Below, in pieces: positions 17,407-26,454 of a DNA stretch of 64,000 nt. The stretch lies in the NCBI RefSeq assembly GCF_032051575.1, contig NZ_DAMBYD010000016.1:1-64000 (forward strand). The letters are read 5' to 3'. The DNA comes from Aminipila sp032051575. Its GTDB lineage: Bacteria > Bacillota > Clostridia > Peptostreptococcales > Anaerovoracaceae. Below the pieces are notes generated by a model that made no database searches, was not told the origin of the DNA, and saw nothing but the letters and a program-made list of their open reading frames with translations. The first letter of the stretch is position 1. Each line of letters begins with the position of its first letter. The position numbers were made by a program, and so were the translations under genes.

Positions 17407-19233
17407 TTATTTATGTTTGTATTCAACTATAAGTTCCAAAAACTTCTGTCCATAACGTCCAAACTTGACTTCTCCTACCCCTGAAACTTCCAGCATATCT
17501 TCTTTTGTTTCAGGTAAGGTTCTTGCCATGTTTTTTAATGTTTTATCTGCAAATATGATATAAGGTGGTAAGCCGATTTCCTTAGAGATTTCAAGTCTTA
17601 GTCCTCTAAGAAGTTCAAACAATTCAAAATCATATTCTGGCTCTCCCGACTTTAATTTTTTCTTAACCACTTTTGTCTCTGACATATTTGTTCGATCAGT
17701 CTCTTTTGCAATTCTCATAATCACAGGGGGTATAAAATCCTGCTCACTATTCAATTGAACAACCGGATATTCACTGTCTGATAAACAGAGTATATTTTCA
17801 AGCACCAAGTAGTTCATAACTTGCCTTATACGTGCAATAGAAACCTTTCCCAGTAATCCATAGTAACTATTTTCATTCAGTTTGTACCGCCTTACAATGT
17901 CAATATTACTTCCATGCAATGCCTGAGCCATAGTATTCATTCCATAAGCTCTTCCACATTCTTGTATACATCCAATTATAGCCTCTGCAATTTCAGTTAC
18001 ATCGGCTTCTTCAAATTCGGTATCACAGTTGGAACAATTACCACAATAATTACCACTGCCCTCTCCAAAGTAATTTAATATATATTCACGAAGGCATTCA
18101 TTTGTGGCACAATAAAAAGTCATCTTCTTCAGCCTCTGCCTGTCTTGCTGCTTTACAAGTTCCATAGTTTCCTGATCCAGTTCACTATTATCTCTATTAT
18201 TCTCAATAAAAAACTGATTTGTTATAACATCTTGCCCTCCATAAAGCAAAATACACTCTGCGTTCTCACCGTCTCTTCCTGCACGTCCTGCTTCTTGATA
18301 ATAACTTTCAATATTTTTGGGCATATTGTAGTGAATGACATATCTAACATTAGACTTATCGATACCCATACCAAAAGCATTTGTAGCTACAATAATAGGT
18401 TTCCTGTCATAAATAAAATCATCCTGATTCTGCTTCCGCTCTTGGTCAGATAGTCCCGCATGATACCTTGTCACCGGTAATCCCACAGATTGCAGCTTAT
18501 AGCACACCTCTTCAACATTTTTCCTGGTGGCACAATAAATAACTCCACTCTTTTCACAATTATCTTCTACATATTTTTCAACAAATCCAAATTTATCTTT
18601 TGGCTTTTTAACTGCAAAATATAAATTGCTTCGGTCAAATCCAGTAACTAAAAGTGTATAATTTTCTAACTTTAAAATACGTATAATATCTTCTCTGACA
18701 GTCTTGGTAGCCGTTGCTGTAAATGCACTGATTACAGGTTTTTCCGGTAACTTTTCAATAAAATTAAGTATTTTCAAATAGCTAGGTCTAAAGTCCTGTC
18801 CCCACTGGGATATGCAGTGTGCTTCATCAATACATAGCATAGATACTTTTATATGTAATGCAAAATCTAAAAATTCTTCTGATTCAAGTCTTTCAGGGGC
18901 TACATACACAATTTTATAAGTGCCTTCTTTCGCTAACTGCAAGGCTTTTCTAAACTGTCCCTGAGTTAGTGAGCTATTTAAATACGCGGCCCTTATTCCC
19001 ACTTGATTCAATGTCCCTACCTGGTCTTTCATAAGGGAAATAAGTGGAGATATTACCAATGTAATACCCTCTAACATTACGCCTGGAACTTGATAGCAAA
19101 TAGATTTGCCAGCACCTGTAGGCATAACCCCTACCGTGTCTTTGCCCATTAAAATACTATCAATCAGTTCTTCCTGACCTTCTCTAAAACTACTATATCC
19201 AAAATATTTTTTTAATACCTCATGCTTTGTCAT
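17407..19233 (-). CDS. recQ: ATP-dependent DNA helicase RecQ
   Basis: 3'-5' DNA helicase in recombination and replication-fork repair. The 608 residues are normal for bacterial RecQ. Walker A is PTGAGKS at 38-44, the DEAH box is at 136-139 and QAGRAGRDG is motif VI. The zinc site is CATNECLREYILNYFG followed by CGNCSNC, then a winged-helix RQC part and a C-terminal HRDC domain (about 530-605, LRLEISKEIGLPPYIIFADKTL). It is divergent from the ATPase gene at 19425; a LexA-like box lies in the shared 191-base spacer, closer to the other gene. Confidence 0.95.
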   Translation of the reverse strand: MTKHEVLKKYFGYSSFREGQEELIDSILMGKDTVGVMPTGAGKSICYQVPGVMLEGITLVISPLISLMKDQVGTLNQVGIRAAYLNSSLTQGQFRKALQLAKEGTYKIVYVAPERLESEEFLDFALHIKVSMLCIDEAHCISQWGQDFRPSYLKILNFIEKLPEKPVISAFTATATKTVREDIIRILKLENYTLLVTGFDRSNLYFAVKKPKDKFGFVEKYVEDNCEKSGVIYCATRKNVEEVCYKLQSVGLPVTRYHAGLSDQERKQNQDDFIYDRKPIIVATNAFGMGIDKSNVRYVIHYNMPKNIESYYQEAGRAGRDGENAECILLYGGQDVITNQFFIENNRDNSELDQETMELVKQQDRQRLKKMTFYCATNECLREYILNYFGEGSGNYCGNCSNCDTEFEEADVTEIAEAIIGCIQECGRAYGMNTMAQALHGSNIDIVRRYKLNENSYYGLLGKVSIARIRQVMNYLVLENILCLSDSEYPVVQLNSEQDFIPPVIMRIAKETDRTNMSETKVVKKKLKSGEPEYDFELFELLRGLRLEISKEIGLPPYIIFADKTLKNMARTLPETKEDMLEVSGVGEVKFGRYGQKFLELIVEYKHK

Positions 19234-19344
19234 AATTATCCTAAAATCCTATCCCCAATTTCTAATGTTCACTTTCTAACAATTCTGTGGACATTATACC
19301 ATAATTTTGCATCCTAATGCCGTTTTACCTTACTAATTTTTTCA

Positions 19345-19395
19345 TTGCTATTTTTCTTCAAATATATTATACTCCTGTTAGAACATTTGTTCTAA
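19345..19395 (+). promoter_or_regulatory. Sigma-A promoter with LexA (DinR) box
   Basis: TTGCTA (19345-19350) and TATACT (19368-19373) are 17 bases apart. Directly after the -10, at the expected start point, is TTAGAAC-ATTT-GTTCTAA (19378-19395). Its core GAACATTTGTTC fits the Firmicutes LexA consensus GAAC-N4-GTTY, and the arms are perfect over seven bases. The promoter faces the ATPase gene at 19425. A LexA site overlapping the start point would give SOS-dependent expression. Control of recQ, whose start is about 148 bases away on the other side, is also possible. Confidence 0.75.
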
Positions 19396-19424
19396 ATGTA
19401 AATTTACGATGAATAGGTGGCAAA

Positions 19425-20231
19425 ATGATTTATATAAACGGATTTAATATTTCTAACCATAAAATACCCAACACCAATGCTTATCCCTACAATGTATTCG
19501 AACATAAAGACTGCGGATACCTTAATTTTGATTCTATCACCATTTTATACGGGAACAATGCATCAGGTAAATCTACCCTTTTAAATGTTATGGCTAACAA
19601 ATTACAAATGAAAGGTGCTGAAATTATAAGAGGCAAATTAATTTATTTTAACCGATTTATAAATGAGTGTGATTTTACGTATGCAGACAATGAATTTGGT
19701 AGAAGTATTAAAATGCTTTCCCCTCAGAGTAGATATATAAAAAGTGAAGATATCATGTATGAAGTAAAAAAAATACAACAGGATGCAGTTTTGAAGCAAG
19801 GTCATCTGTATCAAAAAACTTTAGAAGGTATGTCTGAAGAGAAACGAGAACAATACGAGAATTCTTGGGAATGCGAAAAGCGCCTTGATGAGATTCGTTT
19901 TTCTCTTGAAAAGTACTCAAATGGAGAGGCAACGCTACAGGTCTTAGAAGATAGTATCTATTCCGATTCCCTATATTTATTAGATGAACCAGAAATGTCT
20001 CTTTCTCCTCAAAACCAGGTACTTTTAGCAGAAAAAATAAATGAGTGGTCAAAATATCTCTCTTGTCAGTTTATTATTGCCACCCATTCACCATTTCTTC
20101 TTGGTACTTTAAATGCCAAGATTTACAATTTAGATACAAAAGATTTCAAAGTCTGCCATTGGAGTGAACTTGAAAATGTAAGGTTTTATTATGATTTCTT
20201 TCAAAAGAATACATCTCAATTTATTAAATAA
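19425..20231 (+). CDS. ABC-type (AAA) ATPase, apparently SOS-controlled
   Basis: 268 residues. Walker A YGNNASGKST lies at about 42-51, a signature-like YSNGEATLQVL at about 163, Walker B LYLLDEPEMSLSPQNQ, and a switch histidine in IIATHSPFLLG. The insertion between Walker A and the signature is short, so it lacks the long coiled coil of SMC or RecN and has no TOPRIM domain. It resembles stand-alone predicted ATPases of the AAA15/RloC-like type, whose role is usually unknown. AGGTGG precedes the ATG. The LexA-like operator and neighbouring recQ and OLD-type nuclease suggest a DNA-damage function. Confidence 0.8.
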   Translation: MIYINGFNISNHKIPNTNAYPYNVFEHKDCGYLNFDSITILYGNNASGKSTLLNVMANKLQMKGAEIIRGKLIYFNRFINECDFTYADNEFGRSIKMLSPQSRYIKSEDIMYEVKKIQQDAVLKQGHLYQKTLEGMSEEKREQYENSWECEKRLDEIRFSLEKYSNGEATLQVLEDSIYSDSLYLLDEPEMSLSPQNQVLLAEKINEWSKYLSCQFIIATHSPFLLGTLNAKIYNLDTKDFKVCHWSELENVRFYYDFFQKNTSQFIK

Positions 20232-20250
20232 GATCTTTAAAATCGTATTT

Positions 20251-20997
20251 CTATTTTTCAGTATAGGTCAAGCTCTGAATACTATATCCATATATGGAAT
20301 CTGGATTCTTTACGACTTCAACTTCTGCTGTTCCATAAACAGGATTTCCTTCTGTAGCTGGATCACTTAATTCTACAGCTATGGTCGCCGACATGGTAGG
20401 ATCAGTCGAACTGTTTGCCTTGCTTAAAGTAATGCCCTTCACTGTAAAATAAGTTTCAGGTACATCTAAACATGGAACTTTATAGTCACTTGTTTCACTA
20501 TCAAAGGTAGTTGAAAAACCTTGCGGCAAATCGGGAACCGGCAGTTTAAAATCTGCAAAACATGAATTGAAATATTTTGCCACCATATCGAGATTCATGA
20601 TAACATAATTTTCTGTTGTATTTGTGGCATCGCCCCCATAAGCTGCTATCAAACCCTGAACTATGTACCACTGAGACTCCACATTATCATTTCCTGATAG
20701 AATAACCGTGCCCATATCCTTTCTAGCAGATCTTGCTGCGGACATAAGCATTGGTTCCATCTTTTTAATTGCTTTTACTGCATCCCCGTCAAAATAATTA
20801 TTTATACTTTCATCAATCTCTAAATCCTTTGAAATTGCAAGATCATAAACTGACGGTTCTGCATGGCTATTTACATTTTCTGTCTGTTCTTGTGTTTTTT
20901 CAACATTTCCATCAGAATCGCCCCCCTTGTTCCCACATGCAAGCAGGGAACACCCTAAAACAAATGTTAGTGCAACTATTAAAATCCTTTTCTTCAT
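20251..20997 (-). CDS. Lipoprotein of unknown function
   Basis: Start is ATG at 20997 with AAGGGG six bases upstream; the frame opens one codon earlier with TTG. A signal sequence ends in the lipobox LLAC (about residues 18-21), followed by a Gly/Asp/Glu-rich linker. The mature 220 residues have no motif I recognise; the C-terminal half looks like a beta domain (KGITLSKANSSTDPTMSATIAVEL). It ends the group of three minus-strand envelope genes with the GH18-stalk protein 22 bases upstream, so they may act together at the cell surface. Confidence 0.75.
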   Translation of the reverse strand: MKKRILIVALTFVLGCSLLACGNKGGDSDGNVEKTQEQTENVNSHAEPSVYDLAISKDLEIDESINNYFDGDAVKAIKKMEPMLMSAARSARKDMGTVILSGNDNVESQWYIVQGLIAAYGGDATNTTENYVIMNLDMVAKYFNSCFADFKLPVPDLPQGFSTTFDSETSDYKVPCLDVPETYFTVKGITLSKANSSTDPTMSATIAVELSDPATEGNPVYGTAEVEVVKNPDSIYGYSIQSLTYTEK

Positions 20998-21019
20998 CAA
21001 TTACCCCTTCTTTCTTTTT

Positions 21020-22459
21020 TTACTTAGATTTTATATAAACAGTACTGCTGGCATCACTCCATGATAACCCATAATCAAATGCTTCAAGTACTGCCCTTGC
21101 CGGCAAATAAGTTCTTCCTTCCTTCATAACAGCCTCAGTATCCATGTCTACACGTTTTCCGTTGACTGTTATAAAACTATCCCCTATAGCTACTTTAACT
21201 GTAACGTTTTTTCCTGCTGGATATTCATTTGTAGCAGGATAATTTTTAACAGCAGTAACCGTTTTAGAAGCATTATCCCATGTAATCTCTGCTCCAATAG
21301 CTTCAAGTAACTTTCTCATGGGCACCATGCTTCTATGGTTTTTATCTAAAAAAGGTACCCCTAGTCCAAGCTTTTTACTAAACTGAAAGCTCTGATTGTT
21401 TAGAACCACCGTAACATAATTCTGCAGTTCTACTCGAGTTAAGTCTTGTGCATTTTCCACAGTTTTATAAACCTCTGAAACTGCACTGTATTTTCCCAGC
21501 TCAGCATCACGCCAATCTACATCTTCGTTAACATCAAAAAACATAACACCACCAGCCTTCTTAAGAGCTATAGATGTTTTTTCTCTCAGTGTATTTAGTC
21601 CGTTGTAATAAGAGGCGTTAGGACTTGTGGCTGCATAATCTACATAAGCATTGTTAACATTCTGTTCTACCAAATGCCGGTATTGCAGCCAGCTGGGTCT
21701 TGCATAAAGAGGCATTCCCAGTACTATTTTCTCTGGTGCGACACCTCGATTAAGCCAATAGTTAATTGAAGTTGTTCCGAACCATAAAGGACTGTGCTCA
21801 GCATTATTCATGTCATACCCCATCACATTTATGAACTCAAAAGAATTCAGACATTTGTCTGTCATCAGCATTGAGACCTCAGGTCCTGCTGTAGTGGACC
21901 ATGCACCATTAACTGCAGCCGTCAATTTTTTCTCTTTATTTTGTAATGCTTTAGATAATTCCACTACAAATTTTTCATAATTTCCGATTGTGGCAGCATT
22001 AGGATGCTCCCAATCGATTTCAACACCATCTAAGCTGTTTTGTACTGTGAAATTTACCACACTTTCAATAAGCTTTGCCCTTAGGCTGCTATCAGCGGCT
22101 ACTTTTTCAAAAGTCCCTACAAGCGGTTTTCCCTCATAAGACCATCCGCCTAGTGCAATATACACCTTACATCCATCTGTATGTGCTTTTGAAACTACTG
22201 CTGCAAGCTGTTCTGGCTTATTAAGCGGCTTAACCGTTCCGTCCTCGTTAGGTATAAGGAATGCATACATAATATGAGTCATCTTGTTCGTCTGCAATTT
22301 TTCTACAGGTTCATTAAACAAGTCTCCTGAATAATAACCAACAATTTTAAAATCATCCGCTACATTTTTTTCTTCTGCAAAGCCTAAAACCGGTACCCCC
22401 ATTACCATCATCATTACTAAAATTAGAGCGATTACTTTAGTTTTCATTAATCTGACCAT
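21020..22459 (-). CDS. Secreted GH18 glycosidase with C-terminal stalk domain
   Basis: 479 residues. A signal peptide (about 1-28, ending GFA-EE) is followed by a GH18 barrel (about 38-330): VYIALGGWSYEG, then DGVEIDWE at 144-151 with the catalytic acid Glu151. The canonical DGxDxDxE is kept except that Glu147 replaces the middle Asp. The conserved barrel strand VMGYDM follows. The last 130 residues form a copper-amine-oxidase-like stalk domain (SMVPMRKLLEAIGAEITWDNASKTV, YLPARAVLEAFDYGLSWSDASSTVYI). Substrates could be chitin-like or peptidoglycan glycans, as in spore-cortex or cell-wall hydrolases of this family. It lies between two lipoprotein genes. Confidence 0.87.
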   Translation of the reverse strand: MVRLMKTKVIALILVMMMVMGVPVLGFAEEKNVADDFKIVGYYSGDLFNEPVEKLQTNKMTHIMYAFLIPNEDGTVKPLNKPEQLAAVVSKAHTDGCKVYIALGGWSYEGKPLVGTFEKVAADSSLRAKLIESVVNFTVQNSLDGVEIDWEHPNAATIGNYEKFVVELSKALQNKEKKLTAAVNGAWSTTAGPEVSMLMTDKCLNSFEFINVMGYDMNNAEHSPLWFGTTSINYWLNRGVAPEKIVLGMPLYARPSWLQYRHLVEQNVNNAYVDYAATSPNASYYNGLNTLREKTSIALKKAGGVMFFDVNEDVDWRDAELGKYSAVSEVYKTVENAQDLTRVELQNYVTVVLNNQSFQFSKKLGLGVPFLDKNHRSMVPMRKLLEAIGAEITWDNASKTVTAVKNYPATNEYPAGKNVTVKVAIGDSFITVNGKRVDMDTEAVMKEGRTYLPARAVLEAFDYGLSWSDASSTVYIKSK

Positions 22460-22475
22460 TTTTTCTTTTCCCCTT

Positions 22476-24050
22476 TCAAGCGTACCCGTTTATAATAAAT
22501 CTTGGCTCACCAGTCTCATGAAAATAAAAGACTATACTATTAGCTAAATCTTCTTGATTTATAAAATCCTTCACAATATCTGGATATTTTGATTTAAAAT
22601 ATTCTACTATACTTTCTCTTGAGCAACCTAGCCTATATAGTGCTGCCTCCTCCGACAGCCTTGCTCCACAAGTAGTATCATAGTAGTAAGAATTAACATA
22701 ACTTTCACTTCCAGAACCTAAAGCAGAAGAATAAGTCGTAAAAACATTCAATACGGCCACTTTTCCTAAATTACTTACACTATAATTGATATTAACCCAT
22801 GGGTAGGAAAATCCCGCAGTACTTGGCTCATATTTTTTATTCTGTGAATACTCAATTATATTTTGGAAATCCAATTGAATAAGCGCATTAAAATTGTCAC
22901 TACCATTCACTGAAGTTTTAACTTTAGGGATTACCACATCATATTTCATAACATTGGGTTCATCTATATGATCATTTATAAGAGGCTCTACCTCCAAAGG
23001 ATATTTAATTTCTTCCTTTACAAAAGGCTTATAATCAAAACCTGTACCCATTTCTATGGCTGCTACTTTTCCTTCATCCATGTAAAAGGCTATGTAATTC
23101 TGCGTATCATCTTTCCCAGTAAATCCAAAACAAGTCCAATCTTCATTTCCTTTTAATACCTTTTGTTCCTCTGCAAAACTGTTAAACCATTCTCCACCAA
23201 AAGATTTACTTGAAAAAACCAGATTATCCACACCATAAGCATTAAATAGCTCTTCTTCTGATTTGCCTACACTTATACCTCTGCTGGTTTCTACCTTGGG
23301 ATCCACCGTTACCATTCTTAAAACAGGTTCATAATGTTTTTCAAAATAACAATAGGTCTCTGCGCAGATTTCTTCTGCTTTCCACAACTTCTTGCAACTT
23401 GTGAATCCGCTCATAAAATCTCCAGAATCTGCTTTGATTGCTTTAGCCTCACCAACTGGAAATTTGCCTTTATCATTTTGACCAATACTGATTTTATTAC
23501 TATTTAAAGTCAACGTATATTCATCTTCAACTTTCATAGGTTTTATCTGCTCATAACGGTATTCAATATATGCATTAAAATCCAATTTTCCCTCTTTCGT
23601 TCTTGGGAGTTGTTTTTCTATAAGCCATAGGAATTCATATAACTTTTTTCCATCATCGTATGCAGATATATAGATATCACCAATTCCAGGATTTTTTACT
23701 ATCCACCCCTCTTTATCACGGGTAAATTTTATTTGATCTCTTTTTTCAATTTCATCTAACTGCTGAGTATTTTTAGGTTTTAACCGAAGGTTAATCTCAT
23801 AAAAATCAAAGGTGCCACCCTCACTATATGGAACCTGGTTTACAAGCTTAACTTTACTAATTTCATACTGTTCTATGTTAATGCCCATTTCTTTATACGT
23901 TGATATCAGCTTGTCTTTTACCAGTTTATCTGCTTGAGCAGAAATAATTTTCTCATTTGCTGTATTTTCAGTTGCCTTATTATCCCCACAAGCTCCCAAA
24001 ATAGCGATTACTACAATAAGCAAAAAAAGTCCCAAAACTCTCTTTTTCAT
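22476..24050 (-). CDS. Large lipoprotein of unknown function
   Basis: AGGGGG before the ATG at 24050 fixes the start; the frame runs 13 codons further. 524 residues, signal MKKRVLGLFLLIVVIAILGAC with lipobox ILGAC. The mature part has no motif I know. One part (about 60-130) is a compact helix-strand unit beginning KLVKDKLISTYKEMGI, and the C-terminal 160 residues are rich in Tyr, Ser and Asn (YVNSYYYDTTCGARL). It is 16 bases upstream of the GH18-stalk gene on the same strand, suggesting a joint envelope role. Confidence 0.72.
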   Translation of the reverse strand: MKKRVLGLFLLIVVIAILGACGDNKATENTANEKIISAQADKLVKDKLISTYKEMGINIEQYEISKVKLVNQVPYSEGGTFDFYEINLRLKPKNTQQLDEIEKRDQIKFTRDKEGWIVKNPGIGDIYISAYDDGKKLYEFLWLIEKQLPRTKEGKLDFNAYIEYRYEQIKPMKVEDEYTLTLNSNKISIGQNDKGKFPVGEAKAIKADSGDFMSGFTSCKKLWKAEEICAETYCYFEKHYEPVLRMVTVDPKVETSRGISVGKSEEELFNAYGVDNLVFSSKSFGGEWFNSFAEEQKVLKGNEDWTCFGFTGKDDTQNYIAFYMDEGKVAAIEMGTGFDYKPFVKEEIKYPLEVEPLINDHIDEPNVMKYDVVIPKVKTSVNGSDNFNALIQLDFQNIIEYSQNKKYEPSTAGFSYPWVNINYSVSNLGKVAVLNVFTTYSSALGSGSESYVNSYYYDTTCGARLSEEAALYRLGCSRESIVEYFKSKYPDIVKDFINQEDLANSIVFYFHETGEPRFIINGYA

Positions 24051-24161
24051 TAAATCCCCCTGTATCTTTTCAAATACACTTTCGTACAATACTTTTATCT
24101 ATTTTATAATTATAATGTATATTTATCAACCTATTTCCCAAAATGTAACAAAAACGTAGAA

Positions 24162-24181
24162 AAGCAGGCCTTCGCCTGCTT
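24162..24181 (-). terminator. Rho-independent terminator of the lysO-eamA unit
   Basis: A perfect eight-base stem AAGCAGGC/GCCTGCTT with loop CTTC, eight bases past the lysO stop. Read leftward it is followed by TTCTACGTTTTT, a moderately good T-tract. Confidence 0.7.
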
Positions 24182-24188
24182 AAATATG

Positions 24189-25154
24189 CTAAATTATACT
24201 ATTTAATATATTCGATAAAATCGGCAATTCAAAAGGAACAAAGAAAGTCAAGATAACACCAGTTATCAATGCTACTAATCCCAATTCTGCTCCTACAAAT
24301 TTTGTTACCGGTACCAGCATAGTATCCATGTTTCCTGCTGCCCCGCCTGCAATTGGACTCCCCTTGCTGATCTTAATTAAAATCGGCAGAAGTATGACTG
24401 TGAAAAATTCACGCATTACATTTACCATAAAACCATACGTTCCTACCTCGATTCCATAAGTCTGCGTCATGTATGCACCTGTTATACTATAATAGCTCAT
24501 TCCTCCTGCAGAAAGTATGGATATGTGTAAAGGCAGCCCCAGTATAAGCCCTGCTAACGCTCCTCCTATTACGCTTCCTGCAAATATAGCCAATGATATG
24601 TACACAACTTTAAATCCAAGAATTTTTATGTATCCAAATACTTTTCTATTGGTTCCAAGACTAATACCTACACCTGTGTATAAAAGAATCAGCGAACCAT
24701 ATAAGCTATAGTCTAAATAGGTTGAAAAACTCTCTTGTAATAAAAAATATCCAATAATGACGCCAGCTATAATGCTGACTGGCATAATCCAAACCAGCGG
24801 AGAAGTTTTCTTTTCCTCTTCCTGGCTGATATCCACTTCTTTATTAACGTCTATTTTTTCAATATAAAGTTTTTCCTGCAATGCTGAAAGTGGCAGCAAG
24901 GTTTTTTCTACAAGGACTACAAATATAATACTAAATAGAATAGCACTTAACGATATCACTACACAATTTAGTCCAATCACTGGTAAATTCAGCATAACCG
25001 AATCATTAATCCCTATGTTCATGCCAATGGTAAGCATTAACACAATTAATGCAATATTAATAATCCAGTCTACAGCTTGTAAAACCCTTCCCGGCAGCTG
25101 TTTTATACTAACCAGCAATCCCGCTCCTAAACAAATAAATGGCATTAAAGTCAT
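24189..25154 (-). CDS. lysO: LysO-family amino-acid exporter (lysine export likely)
   Basis: Inner membrane exporter of the DUF340/LysO family, which exports lysine and its analogue thialysine in E. coli. 321 residues with about eight membrane segments and a charged cytoplasmic loop at about 88-120 (EKLYIEKIDVNKEVDISQEEEKK). Family patterns include GMNIGIND near 45 and the GGMSYYSITG and VMREFFTVILLPIL segments. GGAGAG precedes the ATG. It is the last gene of a unit with a small unknown gene and an EamA transporter, and a LysR regulator is divergent upstream. The precise substrate here is inferred. Confidence 0.82.
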   Translation of the reverse strand: MTLMPFICLGAGLLVSIKQLPGRVLQAVDWIINIALIVLMLTIGMNIGINDSVMLNLPVIGLNCVVISLSAILFSIIFVVLVEKTLLPLSALQEKLYIEKIDVNKEVDISQEEEKKTSPLVWIMPVSIIAGVIIGYFLLQESFSTYLDYSLYGSLILLYTGVGISLGTNRKVFGYIKILGFKVVYISLAIFAGSVIGGALAGLILGLPLHISILSAGGMSYYSITGAYMTQTYGIEVGTYGFMVNVMREFFTVILLPILIKISKGSPIAGGAAGNMDTMLVPVTKFVGAELGLVALITGVILTFFVPFELPILSNILNSII

Positions 25155-25195
25155 AAAAACACTCTCCTTAAAATTTTTTTGTTTCCGTTCATTCT

Positions 25196-25444
25196 TTATA
25201 TATAACGTTCAATTTCTTTAATCAGACTTTTCATGGATTGAATTCTTATCCCCTGACCGCAACCACAAACATCCGACTGAAAATCATCAATCGCTTTATT
25301 CAGAAGAATCAGCTTGTTTTTTAATATAATTTCATCTTCATCCCCTTCAATGTCTCCGTAGAAAACCTGCATAAATGATTGATTATCCATTGCCTTCTGT
25401 AAAAGTTCATTTCTCTTGCACTTTACATCCATAATGTCATCCAT
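25196..25444 (-). CDS. Small soluble protein of unknown function
   Basis: 82 residues with AAGGAGG about ten bases before the ATG and an eight-base overlap with the stop region of the EamA gene, so it is coupled to it. It contains a helix-rich middle (IILKNKLILLNKAIDDFQ) and CGCGQG at 60-65, with no membrane segment. I do not recognise it. The conserved position between two transporters suggests a shared regulation rather than a specific role. Confidence 0.6.
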   Translation of the reverse strand: MDDIMDVKCKRNELLQKAMDNQSFMQVFYGDIEGDEDEIILKNKLILLNKAIDDFQSDVCGCGQGIRIQSMKSLIKEIERYI

Positions 25445-26333
25445 TACTTATTTTCCTCCTTAAAAAACTAAAGTCTATTTCCATAATAAATATACTAAGG
25501 GCCATCAGGAAAGCTCCAAAATATGCTCTTACCGTCAGTATGTCGCCAGCAAAATAATATGCAACAAAACCAGCTATAACAGGCTCTAGTGAAAATATTA
25601 CACCTACATGTGATGCGCTGGTGTATTGCTGTGCCAAAGTTTGAATAAGAAAGGCCAGCCCTGTACAGAAGATTGCTAGGAATAGAGTTGAAATCCATAC
25701 TTTTGGAGTATAAGGCAAATGTGGATTCTCTGTAATAAGAGAAAAAAACAAACTAATGACACCTGTAGTGCCTAACTGTAACACACCAATTTGGAATGCA
25801 TTAGTATTCTCATGGGATAAGGCTTTCTCGGTTGTTACTAGATGAACCGCATAAACAATACCACAAATCAAACAAAAGATATCTCCTTTGAGATTTTCAC
25901 GATTTAGTGTAAAACCATCATTAAGAGTAAGCAATGCTATTCCTATCAAACTCATAATTGCAACAAAGAAAACCTTTTTGTCTGGTGATTTTTTGTTTAC
26001 AATGCCTGATAATATTGGCGTTACAATTACTGTCAGCTGACAAAGAAAACCGCTATTTGATAAAGTAGTATTTTTTACCCCTATATTCATGCATGCATAC
26101 ATAACCGCAAGAATACATCCCAGCAATACACTCCATTTTAGCGTTTCCTTAGAAATATTTCTAAGCTTAGGAAAAGTAAATATTATCGCAACAAAAAAAG
26201 CAACTAGGAACCGAACAGCATTCAAATTGAATGGAGCCAGAGATTGTGTACTGATATCTGTCAGTAGAAATGAAAACCCCCATGATAAAACTACAATCGA
26301 CAGCATAAAATCTGCTTTCAGTTGCTTACTCAT
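25437..26333 (-). CDS. EamA-family (DMT) transporter
   Basis: 298 residues with ten predicted membrane segments in two five-helix EamA repeats, the DMT superfamily pattern. Typical stretches are NLNAVRFLVAFFVAIIF near the first repeat and FLIQTLAQQYTSASHVGVIFSLEPVIAGFVAYYFAGD in the second. AAGGGG precedes the ATG. It is divergent from a LysR regulator with a 121-base spacer, the common arrangement for a controlled exporter. Substrate cannot be read from the sequence. Confidence 0.9.
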   Translation of the reverse strand: MSKQLKADFMLSIVVLSWGFSFLLTDISTQSLAPFNLNAVRFLVAFFVAIIFTFPKLRNISKETLKWSVLLGCILAVMYACMNIGVKNTTLSNSGFLCQLTVIVTPILSGIVNKKSPDKKVFFVAIMSLIGIALLTLNDGFTLNRENLKGDIFCLICGIVYAVHLVTTEKALSHENTNAFQIGVLQLGTTGVISLFFSLITENPHLPYTPKVWISTLFLAIFCTGLAFLIQTLAQQYTSASHVGVIFSLEPVIAGFVAYYFAGDILTVRAYFGAFLMALSIFIMEIDFSFLRRKISNG

Positions 26334-26454
26334 TATATCCCCTTCCTAAATGATGTTGCATTATATTTACTATTAGTATATTATCAAGATATAAATAAGT
26401 AAAACGAATCTTTTTAATGTATGTCATAAGAATTCCTAATGTGAGGTAAATAAA

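Noticed and set aside
24189..25195. Lysine riboswitch before the LysO gene
   Set aside because: Only 41 bases separate it from the upstream small gene, too few for the riboswitch, and no such fold was seen ahead of the EamA gene.
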